A DNA stretch of 35,863 nucleotides from Pseudomonadota bacterium (GCA_023392975.1 JAEWNA010000041.1:1-35863), one strand, 5' to 3'; counted from the stretch's first letter, positions 23,590 through 32,489 are shown. Numbers and translations are program-made. Notes: generated from the sequence alone by a model not told the origin.

Positions 23590-23615
23590 GACAACTGTAT
23601 TCTTATCTGTATAGT
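23588..23615 (+). promoter_or_regulatory. Putative desC promoter
   Basis: TAGACA (23588-23593), 16-bp spacer, TATAGT (23610-23615). The predicted start of transcription falls at or next to the ATG at 23623, so the mRNA may be leaderless. Confidence 0.5.
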
Positions 23616-23622
23616 GGAGGGC

Positions 23623-24747
23623 ATGGCCGCCGTCCTGCTCCCCGCCTCTCCGCCCCGCCCGCGCCTGTTCGGCCGGCTGGCGAATGTCGTCCTGGCCCCC
23701 GAGGCCATCGATTTCTGGGCCTCGCGCCTGCATCCGACCTGGTCGTGGTCGCGCCCGCTGGCGCGGATCGTCGAGCGCCGCGCCGAGTCGCGCGACGCCT
23801 GCACGCTGGTGCTCCAGCCGAACCGCCACTGGCGCGGGTTCTTGCCGGGCCAGCACCTGAACGTCTCCGCCGAGATCGACGGCACCCGCGTCACCCGCAG
23901 CTATAGCCTCAGCGACGCGCCCCGCGCAGACGGCCGCATCGCGATCACAGTGAAGGCGATCCCCGGAGGCAAGCTCGGTCGGCACCTGTGCGAAACGGCC
24001 CGCGTGGGCGACGTGCTCGACCTCGGGCCGGCGTTCGGCGAGATGACGCTACCGGCGAAGCCCGATGGGGCGTGGCTGTTCCTCGCCGCGGGCAGCGGCA
24101 TCACCCCGTTCATGGCGATGCTGCGCGCGCAGGCCGCCGCGGGCATGCCGGTGCCGATCACGCTGGCGTACTGGGCTCGCAGCCGCGACGAGCAGTGCTT
24201 CGTCGGCGAACTGCGCGCGCTGGCCGCGCGGCATCCCAACTTCACCTTCGCACCGGTGCTCACCCGCGATGCCGGCGACGCAGGCAACGACGACGACGCG
24301 CACCGCGCGCGCATCAACGCCGCGCTGCTCGACGCGATCTGCCCCGATCTCGGTGCGCGCCGCGTCTTCGCCTGCGGGCCCGACGGCTTCGTCGCCGCGG
24401 CACGGGCCCTGGTCGATGCGCGGGCCGAGGCATTCCATGCCGAAGCGTTCACGCCGCCGGCGCGCATCGCTGCCGAAGTCGAGGACGTCGGCCTGGTCAC
24501 GCTCACCCTCGCGCGCAGCGGGTGCACGCTCGACGTGCCGCGCGGCGTGTCGCTGCTCTCCGCGCTGGAAGACGCCGGGCTGAAGCCCGCCTCGGGCTGC
24601 CGCATGGGCATCTGCAACACCTGCGCCTGCGGCAAGCAGGCGGGCGTCACCCGCCACCTGCATACCGGCGACGTCGAACACGAGCCGGTCTCCGCGCTGC
24701 GCCTGTGCACGCACAGCGCGCGCACGGACCTCACCCTTGATCTTTGA
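23623..24747 (+). CDS. desC: Ferredoxin reductase-like electron donor for the desaturase
   Basis: 374 residues. Order: FAD-binding domain (about 45-145, with RSYSLSD), NAD(P)H-binding domain with GSGITPFMAML (about 160-170), and a C-terminal plant-type [2Fe-2S] ferredoxin domain (about 285-374) with CRMGICNTCACG and LCTHS, supplying four cysteines as cluster ligands. It would pass electrons from NAD(P)H to the di-iron desaturase encoded next. The symbol follows the Pseudomonas desC analogue, which is an oxidoreductase for DesB. ATG 23623 is only 2 nt after GGAGG, too close for normal use; GTG 23614 is an in-frame alternative. It is likely repressed by the divergent TetR protein. Confidence 0.88.
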   Translation: MAAVLLPASPPRPRLFGRLANVVLAPEAIDFWASRLHPTWSWSRPLARIVERRAESRDACTLVLQPNRHWRGFLPGQHLNVSAEIDGTRVTRSYSLSDAPRADGRIAITVKAIPGGKLGRHLCETARVGDVLDLGPAFGEMTLPAKPDGAWLFLAAGSGITPFMAMLRAQAAAGMPVPITLAYWARSRDEQCFVGELRALAARHPNFTFAPVLTRDAGDAGNDDDAHRARINAALLDAICPDLGARRVFACGPDGFVAAARALVDARAEAFHAEAFTPPARIAAEVEDVGLVTLTLARSGCTLDVPRGVSLLSALEDAGLKPASGCRMGICNTCACGKQAGVTRHLHTGDVEHEPVSALRLCTHSARTDLTLDL

Positions 24748-24769
24748 CGCCTCGACCTGTGACCCTGCC

Positions 24770-25912
24770 ATGACCGTGTCCAACCGCCGCCTCGGTGCCG
24801 AGGAACTCGAACGCTTCGGCCAGGAACTCGATGCCCTGCGCGCGCGCACCGTCGCCACGCTGGGCCAGCGCGACGCCGACTACATCCGCCGCATCTACGC
24901 CGCGGTGCGCTGGACCGGCCTGCTCGGGCGCCTGTCGCTGTGGGGCGGCGCGATCGCCGGCGGCCTGCTCGGTGGCTTCACGCTGCCGGGCCCGCTCGTG
25001 GCCAGCATCGTTGGCACGCTCCTGCTGGGGCTGTCGAAGATCCTCGAGAACATGGAGCTGGGCCACAACGTCATCCACGGCCAGTACGACTGGATGCGCG
25101 ACCCGAACCTCGACGGCAGGACCTACGAGTGGGACATCGCCGGCACCGGCGACAACTGGCGCAAGACCCACAACTACCGCCATCACACCTGGACCAACGT
25201 CCGCGGCATGGACGACGACATCGGCTACGGCCTGCTGCGCATCTTTCCCGAGCAGCGCTGGAAGCCGTTCCACCTCATGCAGCCGCTGGTCGCGGTGATC
25301 TTCGCGCTGCTGTTCGAGTGGGGCGTGGCCATCCAGGACCTGCGCATCGGCCGCTGGCTCGCCGGCAAGACCTCGTTCGCGAAGCTGCGCGCGCAGTTCC
25401 GTCCGGTGGGCCGCAAGATGGCGCGGCAGATCCTCAAGGACTACGTGTTCTACCCGCTCTTGGCCGGCCCGTTCTTCCTGCCGGTGCTGCTGGGCAACGT
25501 CGTCGCCAACGTCATCCGCAACGTGTGGACGTACGTGATCATCTTCTGCGGCCACTTCACCGCGGACGTGGAGACGTTCTCCAAGCAGTCGGTGGTGAAC
25601 GAGACGCGCGGCCACTGGTACCTGCGGCAGCTGCGCGGCTCGTCGAACCTCACCGGCGGGCGCTGGATGGACCTGATGTCGGGCAACCTCAGCCACCAGA
25701 TCGAGCACCATTTCTATCCCGACGTGCCGGCCAACCGCTACGCGGCGATGGCGGTCGAGGTGCGCGAGATCTGCGCGCGCTACGGCCAGCACTACAACAC
25801 CGGCTCGCTGCCGAAGCAGTTCGGGCAGGTGATCTGGCGGATCCTGCGCCATTCCTTGCCGAGCCGGCCGGCGGTGCGCGTCGCACGCCGCCTGGAAGGC
25901 GCGCCGGGCTGA
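24770..25912 (+). CDS. desB: Fatty-acid (acyl-CoA) desaturase
   Basis: 380 residues, inner membrane. The three histidine boxes of di-iron desaturases are present: HNVIH (His99, His103), HNYRHH (His134, His138, His139) and HQIEHH (His309, His313, His314). Two pairs of hydrophobic segments lie at about 52-100 and 185-260. It introduces a double bond, probably at delta-9, into acyl chains, raising membrane fluidity. It follows the reductase gene by 22 bp and is very likely co-transcribed with it. The ATG at 24770 gives a normal N-terminus; an in-frame upstream start at 24737 overlaps the reductase. Symbol by analogy with P. aeruginosa desB. Confidence 0.93.
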   Translation: MTVSNRRLGAEELERFGQELDALRARTVATLGQRDADYIRRIYAAVRWTGLLGRLSLWGGAIAGGLLGGFTLPGPLVASIVGTLLLGLSKILENMELGHNVIHGQYDWMRDPNLDGRTYEWDIAGTGDNWRKTHNYRHHTWTNVRGMDDDIGYGLLRIFPEQRWKPFHLMQPLVAVIFALLFEWGVAIQDLRIGRWLAGKTSFAKLRAQFRPVGRKMARQILKDYVFYPLLAGPFFLPVLLGNVVANVIRNVWTYVIIFCGHFTADVETFSKQSVVNETRGHWYLRQLRGSSNLTGGRWMDLMSGNLSHQIEHHFYPDVPANRYAAMAVEVREICARYGQHYNTGSLPKQFGQVIWRILRHSLPSRPAVRVARRLEGAPG

Positions 25913-25922
25913 TCCGCGCGCG

Positions 25923-25937
25923 CCGCCGGTGCGGCGG
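25923..25937. terminator. Hairpin between the convergent desB and pyrB genes
   Basis: CCGCCG (25923-25928), GTG loop, CGGCGG (25932-25937). It lies between two stop codons 25 bp apart and could act in both directions, but no T-run follows on either strand. Confidence 0.35.
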
Positions 25938-26960
25938 TCAGGCCGCGTCGGTCTTCGGCTTGAACAGCAGCGCTTCCAGCACCGCCATGCGCACGAACAC
26001 GCCGTTGGCGACCTGGCGCAGGATCAGCGATTGCGGGCCGTCGGCGACGGCATCGTCGATCTCCACGCCGCGGTTGATCGGGCCGGGATGCATGACCAGG
26101 GCGCCGGGCGCGGCGCGCTTGAGGCGGGCTTCGGTCAGGCAGTAGGCGCGGTGGTAGGCGTCGAGCGAACTCACCAGGCCCTGTTCCATGCGCTCGCGCT
26201 GCAGGCGCAGCATCATCAGCACGTCGACGCCTTCCAGCGCTTCGTCGAAATCGTGGGTGACGGTGCAGCCGTGGAGCATGCCGCCGTTGTCGTCCACCGG
26301 CGGCAGAAGCGCGGCCGGGCCGCAGATGCGGATGTCGCGGACGCCCATCGTGCGCAGCGCATGCAGGTCCGAGCGCGCGACGCGGGAGTGCAGCACGTCG
26401 CCGACGATCGTGACCTTGAGCTTCGAGAAGTCCTCGCCGCAGGCTTGGCGCAGGGTCAGCATGTCGAGCAGGCCCTGGGTGGGATGCGCGCTGCGGCCGT
26501 CGCCGGCGTTGATCAGGCGGGTGTCCGGATCGATGTGGCGCGCCAGCTCGTTGAGCACGCCGTCCTCGTGGTGGCGGATGACGAAGCCGCGCACGCCCAT
26601 CGCCTCGATGTTCTTCAGCGTGTCGCGCGCGGTCTCGCCCTTGGTGGTCGACGAGGTGGCGGCGTCGAAGTTCAGCACGTCGGCGCCGAGCCGCTGCGCC
26701 GCGCGCTGGAAGCTCAGCCGGGTGCGGGTCGACGGCTCGAAGAACAGCGTGCAGACCGCCGTCCCGCGCAGGGCCTCGGGTGCGGCCTGGCCCTCGGCGA
26801 ATTCCTGCGCGCGGTCGAGCAGGCGCGAGAGCGTCGCCCGGCTCATCCCGTCGAGGGTCAGGAGGTGGTGCAGCACGCCTTCGGCGTCGGTCTGCAGCTC
26901 GGATTTGTAGCCGAGCGTGTTGGGGAACAGGTGGCTGGAAGTCGGGCTGTTCGGGGTCAT
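25938..26960 (-). CDS. pyrB: Aspartate carbamoyltransferase catalytic chain
   Basis: 340 residues, somewhat longer than the E. coli chain (311), as in Xanthomonas. It makes carbamoyl-aspartate, the first committed step of pyrimidine synthesis. The carbamoyl-phosphate signature FFEPSTRTRLSF (about 73-84) is intact, as are the HPTQGLLDML segment and the C-terminal HPGPINRGVEI. No pyrI or pyrC is in the window. ATG 26960 is 6 bp after the ruvX stop, so the three genes yqgE–ruvX–pyrB form an operon. This order is common in gammaproteobacteria. Confidence 0.97.
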   Translation of the reverse strand: MTPNSPTSSHLFPNTLGYKSELQTDAEGVLHHLLTLDGMSRATLSRLLDRAQEFAEGQAAPEALRGTAVCTLFFEPSTRTRLSFQRAAQRLGADVLNFDAATSSTTKGETARDTLKNIEAMGVRGFVIRHHEDGVLNELARHIDPDTRLINAGDGRSAHPTQGLLDMLTLRQACGEDFSKLKVTIVGDVLHSRVARSDLHALRTMGVRDIRICGPAALLPPVDDNGGMLHGCTVTHDFDEALEGVDVLMMLRLQRERMEQGLVSSLDAYHRAYCLTEARLKRAAPGALVMHPGPINRGVEIDDAVADGPQSLILRQVANGVFVRMAVLEALLFKPKTDAA

Positions 26961-26966
26961 CGGGCA

Positions 26967-27431
26967 TCACTCCTCGATCGGGATGGCGTCCTGCGGCGCA
27001 GCCAGCCAGCGTTCGACGATCACCGCGGCGGCCACCGCGTCGAGGAGATCGGCGTCGCGGCGCTTGCGCCTGCCGTCGGCACGCTCGGCAGCGAAGCGCC
27101 GGGCAGCCTCCTGCGAACTGTTGCGTTCGTCCATCATCGCGACGGGCAGGCGGAAGCGCGCCAGCAACTCGCGCGCGAACGCGCGGGCGCGCTGGCGGAT
27201 CGGCTGGTCGCCGCCGTCCAGGGTCATGGGGTCGCCGACGATGAAACCGGCCGGGCGCCACTCGCGATGCAGCTTCTCGACCGCCTTCCAGTCGATCTGC
27301 TCGTCGTGGACGTCGACCACGGCCAGCGCGCGCGCGCCGAGGCCGAAGCCGGTGCCGACCGCGACGCCGATGCGCCGCGCGCCGACATCGAAGCCGAGGA
27401 CGGTGGCGTCGGCCCGGAGCGGCTCAGGCAT
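26967..27431 (-). CDS. ruvX: YqgF/RuvX-type putative Holliday junction resolvase
   Basis: 154 residues. RNase H-like fold: GFDVGARRIGVAVG (13-26) with the first metal-binding Asp, IVGDPMTLDGG (about 64-74), MDERNSSQEA (about 99-108) and the final acidic residue in DADLLDAVAAAVI. Family members process branched nucleic acids or 5' pre-16S rRNA ends. It overlaps yqgE by 8 bp and lies 6 bp ahead of pyrB. Confidence 0.95.
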   Translation of the reverse strand: MPEPLRADATVLGFDVGARRIGVAVGTGFGLGARALAVVDVHDEQIDWKAVEKLHREWRPAGFIVGDPMTLDGGDQPIRQRARAFARELLARFRLPVAMMDERNSSQEAARRFAAERADGRRKRRDADLLDAVAAAVIVERWLAAPQDAIPIEE

Positions 27432-27990
27432 GGCCGCTGTAGTCGGTCATCCGCCGCATGTCGACGCCGATGCGGCCGGCGGCGGCCTCCCAGCGGTCGT
27501 CCAGCGGCAGCGAGAACAGCAGGTCGTCGTCGTGGTCGGCGGTGATCCAGCTGTTGTCGGCCAGCTCCTGTTCGAGCTGGCCCGCACCCCAGCCGGCGCA
27601 GCCCAGCACCACGGTCACGCGGCCCGGGCCTTCGCCGCGGGCGAGGGCTTCGAGCACGTCGCGGGAGGTGGTGACGTAGAGGCCGTCAGTGACCTGCAGG
27701 GTTGAATCCCAGCGCGGCTCGCCGTCGTGCAGGACGAAGCCGCGCTCGGGATGCACCGGGCCGCCGGACAGCACGCGTTCGCCGAGCAGGACGGGGTCGC
27801 CGCCGGCGATGCCCATCTGTTCAAGCACGTCGCCGAGGGTGTATTCGGAGGGCCGGTTGAGGATCAGGCCCATCGCGCCGTCCGCGTCGTGCTGGCAGAT
27901 CAGGGCGACGGTGCGGGAGAAGTTCGGATCGGCCAGCGAAGGCACGGCGATCAGCAACTGATTGGCCAGGGCGGTCGTCTCGGGCAGCAT
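27424..27990 (-). CDS. yqgE: UPF0301/DUF179 protein YqgE
   Basis: 188 residues. Conserved family signature: LANQLLIAVPSLADPNFSRTVALIC (8-32), GLILNRPSEYTLGDVLEQ, LSGGPVHPERGFVLHD and VVLGCAGWGAGQLEQEL. The function is not established. It is the first gene of the yqgE–ruvX–pyrB operon and overlaps ruvX by 8 bp. ATG 27990 is only 6 nt from a TACAAT hexamer (27997-28002) and has no Shine-Dalgarno, so the message is probably leaderless. Confidence 0.94.
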   Translation of the reverse strand: MLPETTALANQLLIAVPSLADPNFSRTVALICQHDADGAMGLILNRPSEYTLGDVLEQMGIAGGDPVLLGERVLSGGPVHPERGFVLHDGEPRWDSTLQVTDGLYVTTSRDVLEALARGEGPGRVTVVLGCAGWGAGQLEQELADNSWITADHDDDLLFSLPLDDRWEAAAGRIGVDMRRMTDYSGHA

Positions 27991-27996
27991 GCGGCC

Positions 27997-28002
27997 ATTG
28001 TA
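27997..28002 (-). promoter_or_regulatory. yqgE -10 box, likely leaderless transcript
   Basis: On the minus strand this reads TACAAT, 6 nt ahead of the ATG. Transcription would be expected to start at or within a base or two of the A of the start codon. Confidence 0.5.
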
Positions 28003-28047
28003 CGGGACGCCGCCGCTTCGCCGCCTCGATCCGCCCCCGGAAACGAC

Positions 28048-28072
28048 GGAAGCCGGCACGGGGCCGGCTTCC
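28048..28072 (-). terminator. Terminator of the CoA-transferase operon
   Basis: A perfect 10-bp stem GGAAGCCGGC (28048-28057) / GCCGGCTTCC (28063-28072) with a 5-nt loop lies 26 bp after the stop of the second CoA-transferase gene. On the minus strand it is followed by GTCGTTTCC, a short T-rich tail. It separates this operon from yqgE. Confidence 0.7.
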
Positions 28073-28097
28073 GGGTGAATCTCGGAGGGCAGATCGG

Positions 28098-28726
<629 letters not shown>

Positions 28727-28727
<1 letters not shown>

Positions 28728-29437
28728 CAGTTCGCTCCTCGCACGGTGCGCTGCTCGATGCGCTTCTCGGGTGTGGCGTTGACCACGATGCGGTCGACGT
28801 AGATGCCGGGCAGGTGCACGTGGTCCGGATCGATGTCGCCGATCTCGACCAGCTGCTCGACCTCGGCCACGCAGACCTTGCCGGCCATCGCGCAGGCCGG
28901 GTTGAAGTTGCGCGCGGTCTTGCGGAACACCAGGTTGCCGGCCTTGTCGGCCTTCCACGCCTTGACCAGCGAGACGTCGGCCTTCAGCGCCGTTTCCAGC
29001 ACGTACCAGTGGCCGTCGGGGAACTGGCGGGTTTCCTTGCCCGCGGCGACGACGGTGCCGTAGCCGGTGCGGGTGAAGAACGCCGGGATGCCGGCGCCAC
29101 CGGCGCGCAGGCGCTCGGCCAGCGTGCCCTGCGGGTTGAATTCCAGTTCGAGTTCGCCGGCGAGGAACTGGCGCTCGAATTCCTTGTTCTCGCCGACGTA
29201 CGACGAAATCATCTTGCTGATCTGCCGGGTCGCCAGCAGCTGGCCCAGGCCGAAGCCGTCGACGCCGGCGTTGTTGGAGATGGCGGTCAGGTCCTTGGCG
29301 CCGGAATCGCGCAGGGCCGCGATCAGCGCCTCGGGGATGCCGCAGAGGCCGAAGCCGCCGACCGCGAGGGTCTGGCCGTCGGCGACCAGGCCGCGCAGGG
29401 CGTCATCGGCGGACGCGAAGACTTTGCTCTTGCTCAT
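28727..29437 (-). CDS. scoA: Succinyl-CoA:3-ketoacid CoA-transferase subunit A
   Basis: 236 residues. The alpha subunit signature GGFGLCGIPEALI (about 28-40), ISNNAGVDGFGLG and GAGIPAFFTRTGYGT are all present. With subunit B it activates acetoacetate for use as a carbon source. The start at 29437 gives MSKSKVFASADDAL, the normal N-terminus. It has a poor ribosome-binding site of its own but is overlapped by a short upstream frame that has a good one. Confidence 0.95.
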
Positions 29438-29478
29438 GCCGGCACCCGGCGCGGGCGCGCGTGTTGCGGGAGGGTCAT
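29434..29478 (-). CDS. Putative 14-codon upstream ORF coupled to scoA
   Basis: ATG 29478 follows GAGGAAT by a few bases. The frame encodes 14 residues (MTLPQHARPRRVPA) and ends in a TGA that overlaps the scoA ATG (ATGA). A strong ribosome-binding site here and a weak one at scoA suggest translational coupling. The peptide itself is Pro/Arg-rich and unlikely to have a function of its own. Confidence 0.45.
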   Translation of the reverse strand: MTLPQHARPRRVPA

Positions 29479-29522
29479 CGTGATTCCTCGGTGATCGGGT
29501 CGCGCGGGGCGACCGGTGGGGG

Positions 29523-29566
29523 CCAAAGTGTACCTTCCGTTTCCGGCACGACACACCGTACTTTGG
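29523..29566. promoter_or_regulatory. Inverted repeat and -10 box upstream of scoA
   Basis: CCAAAGTG (29523-29530) and GTACTTTGG (29558-29566) form an imperfect inverted repeat about 27 bp apart. The left arm overlaps TACACT (minus strand, 29527-29532), a -10 hexamer about 50 nt ahead of the upstream ORF. The arrangement could be an operator for a regulator not in the window. Confidence 0.4.
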
Positions 29567-29603
29567 GGCAGGGTCGGCACATGGACCGGGGCCGTCGGCT
29601 GGC

Positions 29604-29609
29604 TAGACT
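29604..29609 (+). promoter_or_regulatory. -10 box of the ATP-grasp gene, likely leaderless
   Basis: TAGACT ends 6 nt before the ATG at 29616. No Shine-Dalgarno fits in the gap. Confidence 0.45.
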
Positions 29610-29615
29610 GTGCGG

Positions 29616-30530
29616 ATGACCCGCATCGTCTTCGTCACCGCCATCGCCCCCGCAGCGCCCGACGAGGACATGCCACCGTTGCTGGCGGCGTGCGAGCGCG
29701 CCGGGCTCGTCGCCGAGGTCCGCGCCTGGGACGATTTCACGGTTTCCTGGGCCCGTTACGCCGCCGCGGTGCTGCGCTCGCCCTGGGACTACCCCCTCCG
29801 GCACGAGGCGTTCCTGCGCTGGTGCGAGCGGGTGGCGGGCGCGACGTGCCTGCTGAATCCGCCCGAGGTGATCCGCTGGAACACCGACAAGCGCTACCTG
29901 GCCGATCTGGAGGCCGCGGGCGTCCCGGTGGTGCCGACGCGGTTCGTCGCGCCCGACGCCGAGCCGCTGCCGGCGGTGGACGAGGCCTTCGCGGCGTTCC
30001 CGGCAGCCGCCGAGATCGTGGTGAAGCCGACCGTCAGCGTCGGTTCGCGCGACACCCAGCGCTATCGGCGCGACCAGGGCCTCGCCGCCGCGAACCACGT
30101 CGGTACGCTGCTCGACGCCGGCCGCGACGTGATGCTGCAGCCGTACCTGGACACCGTCGACCGTCACGGCGAAATCGCGCTGCTGTATTTCGACGGCGAA
30201 CTCAGCCATGCCATCCGCAAGGCGGGATTGCTGCCGTCGGACGGGGCCGGGCTGGACCACACCGCGTTGCCGGACGCGATCGTCGCGTACGCGCCGGATG
30301 CCGACGAACGCCGGGCCGGCGAAGCCGCGCTCGCCGCGCTGCACGCGCGCACGGGCGGGCCGCTGGCGTATGCCCGCGTCGACCTGATCCGCGACGCCGC
30401 GGGCACGCCGCGGCTGCTGGAGCTGGAACTGGCCGAACCCGCGCTGTTCTTCGACCACGCGCCGGGCTCGGCCGATCGTTTCGTCGCGGCGTTGCGCCGA
30501 CGGTTGACGGCACCTGAACCACCGCCGTGA
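29616..30530 (+). CDS. Orphan ATP-grasp ligase
   Basis: 304 residues, cytosolic. N-terminal domain begins MTRIVFVTAI; LRSPWDYPLR (about 53-62) and NPPEVIRWNTDKRYL lead into the ATP-grasp fold, with the nucleotide-binding IVVKPTVSVGSRDT (about 139-152) and the metal-ligand segment LLELELAEPALFFD (about 267-280). It is similar to RimK/glutathione-synthetase-like ligases of unknown substrate, which join a carboxylate to an amine using ATP. No biosynthetic partner gene is adjacent. It stands between the CoA-transferase operon (divergent) and the ThrE gene. Likely leaderless. Confidence 0.85.
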   Translation: MTRIVFVTAIAPAAPDEDMPPLLAACERAGLVAEVRAWDDFTVSWARYAAAVLRSPWDYPLRHEAFLRWCERVAGATCLLNPPEVIRWNTDKRYLADLEAAGVPVVPTRFVAPDAEPLPAVDEAFAAFPAAAEIVVKPTVSVGSRDTQRYRRDQGLAAANHVGTLLDAGRDVMLQPYLDTVDRHGEIALLYFDGELSHAIRKAGLLPSDGAGLDHTALPDAIVAYAPDADERRAGEAALAALHARTGGPLAYARVDLIRDAAGTPRLLELELAEPALFFDHAPGSADRFVAALRRRLTAPEPPP

Positions 30531-30615
30531 GCGTGCCGACGGGACCGGCGATGCGATCGGGTACCATGCCGGCCTTGCCGCCCCGCCGGGGCCACACCGC
30601 GATGTCCGCCCCGCC

Positions 30616-31854
30616 ATGAACGCCGCCCTGGAGCGCCACGACCACGCCGCGCGGGTCGATTTCGTGGTGGAACTGGCCGGTCGCCTGCATGCCTACGGCA
30701 CCACCGCCCATCGCCTGGAAGGCGCGGTGATGGCGGTGTCGACACAGCTCGGGCTGGAATGCGGCGTGTGGTCGAACCCGACCGGCATGATCCTGTCGTT
30801 CGGCGAGGCCGGGCGCGGTCGTCGCGATACCGTCCGCGTGGTCCGCATGCCGCCGGGCGAAACCGACCTCTACAAGCTGTGCGAGGCCGACCGCATCGCC
30901 GAGCAGGTGACCACCGGCGCGCTGGAGCTGGAAGCCGGCCATGCCGCGCTGCGCGCGCTGGAGCGTCCCGGCGGCTGGCGTGGGCGGACGATCGCCGTGC
31001 TGGCCTTCGGCCTGTCGGCGGCGGCCGTCGCGGGCCTGTGGCGGTTGCCGTGGCTGGACATCGCCGTGGCCGGCGTCACCGGCCTGCTGATCGGCCTGCT
31101 GGAATGGGCGACGCAGACCCGGCCGCGGCTCAAGGAGGCCAGCGATGCCCTGGCCGCGATGGCCGCGGGCTCGGTGGCGGTGCTGGTGTCGAGCTTCGTC
31201 GGTCCGCTCAACCTCAACACCGTCATCATCTCGTCGCTGATCGTGCTGATGCCCGGCATGTCGCTGACCAACGCGGTCAACGAACTCACCAACCAGAACC
31301 TCGTCTCCGGCACCGCGCGCTTCGCCGGCGCGATGACCACCATCCTCAAGCTCGCCATCGGCATGCTCGTGGCGTTGAACGGTGCGGAGATGATCGGCCT
31401 GCATCCCGAGGTACGCGCGCTGCGGCCGCAGCCGGGCTGGGTCGAAGGGCTGGCGCTGGTGCTCGGCACCTACGCCTTCGCCATGCTGTTCCGCGCCGGT
31501 CGACGCGACTATCCGCTGGTGATGCTGTCGGCCGCGGCCGGCTACCTCATCTCGCGTTTCGTCGGTGGCGAGTGGGGCAGCATCGTCGGCGTGTTCGTCG
31601 CCGCGCTGGCGACGACCGCGGCCGGCAACGCCTATGCCCGCTGGTTCAACCGTCCCGGTGCGCTGGTGCGCCTGCCGGGCCTCATCATGCTGGTGCCCGG
31701 CAGCGCCAGCCTGCGCGGGCTGCTCGCGCTGGTGCAGGGGCAGAGCATGGAAGCGGGACAGGCGGCGATGCTGGCCGCGCTCAACATCCTGCTCGCGCTG
31801 GTCGCGGGCCTGCTGTTCGGCAACATCCTGATCCCGACGCGGCGCAATCTCTGA
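30616..31854 (+). CDS. ThrE-family threonine/serine exporter
   Basis: 412 residues, inner membrane. The N-terminal soluble domain (DUF1212, about 10-125) begins with VVELAGRLHAYGTTAHRLEGAV, a family hallmark, and contains the SNPTGMILSF segment. About ten transmembrane helices follow, including GLIGLLEWATQ, LNTVIISSLIVLMPGMSLTNAVNELTNQN and the DUF3815-like second half. Corynebacterium ThrE exports threonine and serine; here the substrate is inferred by family only. The predicted start is 85 bp after the ATP-grasp gene. TACCAT at 30562-30567 is a weak -10 candidate. Confidence 0.93.
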   Translation: MNAALERHDHAARVDFVVELAGRLHAYGTTAHRLEGAVMAVSTQLGLECGVWSNPTGMILSFGEAGRGRRDTVRVVRMPPGETDLYKLCEADRIAEQVTTGALELEAGHAALRALERPGGWRGRTIAVLAFGLSAAAVAGLWRLPWLDIAVAGVTGLLIGLLEWATQTRPRLKEASDALAAMAAGSVAVLVSSFVGPLNLNTVIISSLIVLMPGMSLTNAVNELTNQNLVSGTARFAGAMTTILKLAIGMLVALNGAEMIGLHPEVRALRPQPGWVEGLALVLGTYAFAMLFRAGRRDYPLVMLSAAAGYLISRFVGGEWGSIVGVFVAALATTAAGNAYARWFNRPGALVRLPGLIMLVPGSASLRGLLALVQGQSMEAGQAAMLAALNILLALVAGLLFGNILIPTRRNL

Positions 31855-31939
31855 CGCGCCTCGCATCGGGAACCCTGATTCCGCGACGAAGCGACCCGAG
31901 CGACGATTCCCCGCCGAAAACCGGCTCGCGGGATCCCGG

Positions 31940-31969
31940 AAAAAGCAAAGGCGGCCCGAGGGCCGCCTT
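31940..31969 (-). terminator. Rho-independent terminator of the H-NS-like gene
   Basis: A perfect 9-bp stem AAGGCGGCC (31948-31956) / GGCCGCCTT (31961-31969) with loop CGAG. On the minus strand it is followed by TGCTTTTTCC, a T-run. It lies 32 bp after the stop of the gene. Confidence 0.85.
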
Positions 31970-32001
31970 GCCGGTGCACGTGCCTGCGAACGCAGGACGA
32001 C

Positions 32002-32358
32002 TCACTTCTTGATCAGGAAATCCTCGACCTTCTTGCCCTTCTTGACCTGCTCGGCGAGCCAGCGCGGCTGCTTGCCGCGGCCGGTCCAGGTCTCCTTCGC
32101 GTTGGCCGGATTGCGGTACTTCGGCGGCACCTTGCGACCGGCCGTCTTCGACGCCTTCGCGGTCTTGCCGCCCGCAGCGGCCTTCGCGCCACCGAACAGC
32201 TCGGCGATGGTGTAGCCCTCGGCCTTGGCCAGCGCGACCAGCTTCTTGCGGACGCCGGCGATCGGCTTGCGCTTGTTCATCGCGGTCTTCTGTTTCTGGG
32301 CCTGGTTGATGAGCGCGTCCAGGTCTTTCTGCGAGTACCCTTTCAGATCGAATGCCAT
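32002..32358 (-). CDS. H-NS-family nucleoid protein
   Basis: 118 residues, basic. The N-terminal helix (about 5-30, GYSQKDLDALINQAQKQK) would oligomerise. The C-terminal DNA-binding core is TWTGRGKQPRWL (90-101), which is the H-NS signature that inserts into AT-rich minor grooves. The linker (about 55-78) is Ala/Lys-rich. It belongs to the short Xanthomonas-type H-NS proteins (XrvA-like). ATG 32358 has CCGGAG about 6 nt ahead. The 190-bp region upstream is AT-rich, with an inverted repeat ATCGA-AAA-TCGAT near 32420-32435 (minus strand), a reasonable site for self-binding. Confidence 0.93.
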   Translation of the reverse strand: MAFDLKGYSQKDLDALINQAQKQKTAMNKRKPIAGVRKKLVALAKAEGYTIAELFGGAKAAAGGKTAKASKTAGRKVPPKYRNPANAKETWTGRGKQPRWLAEQVKKGKKVEDFLIKK

Positions 32359-32489
32359 TGTGACTCCGGATGACGATGGGATCTCCGGGCGGCAACGAGA
32401 CCGCGAGGAGCGGTCGGATGGTAATCGATTTTCGATGCGCCCTCAAAATCGGGCATATTCGATGAAAATGGGATTCAGGCTGCAATAAG

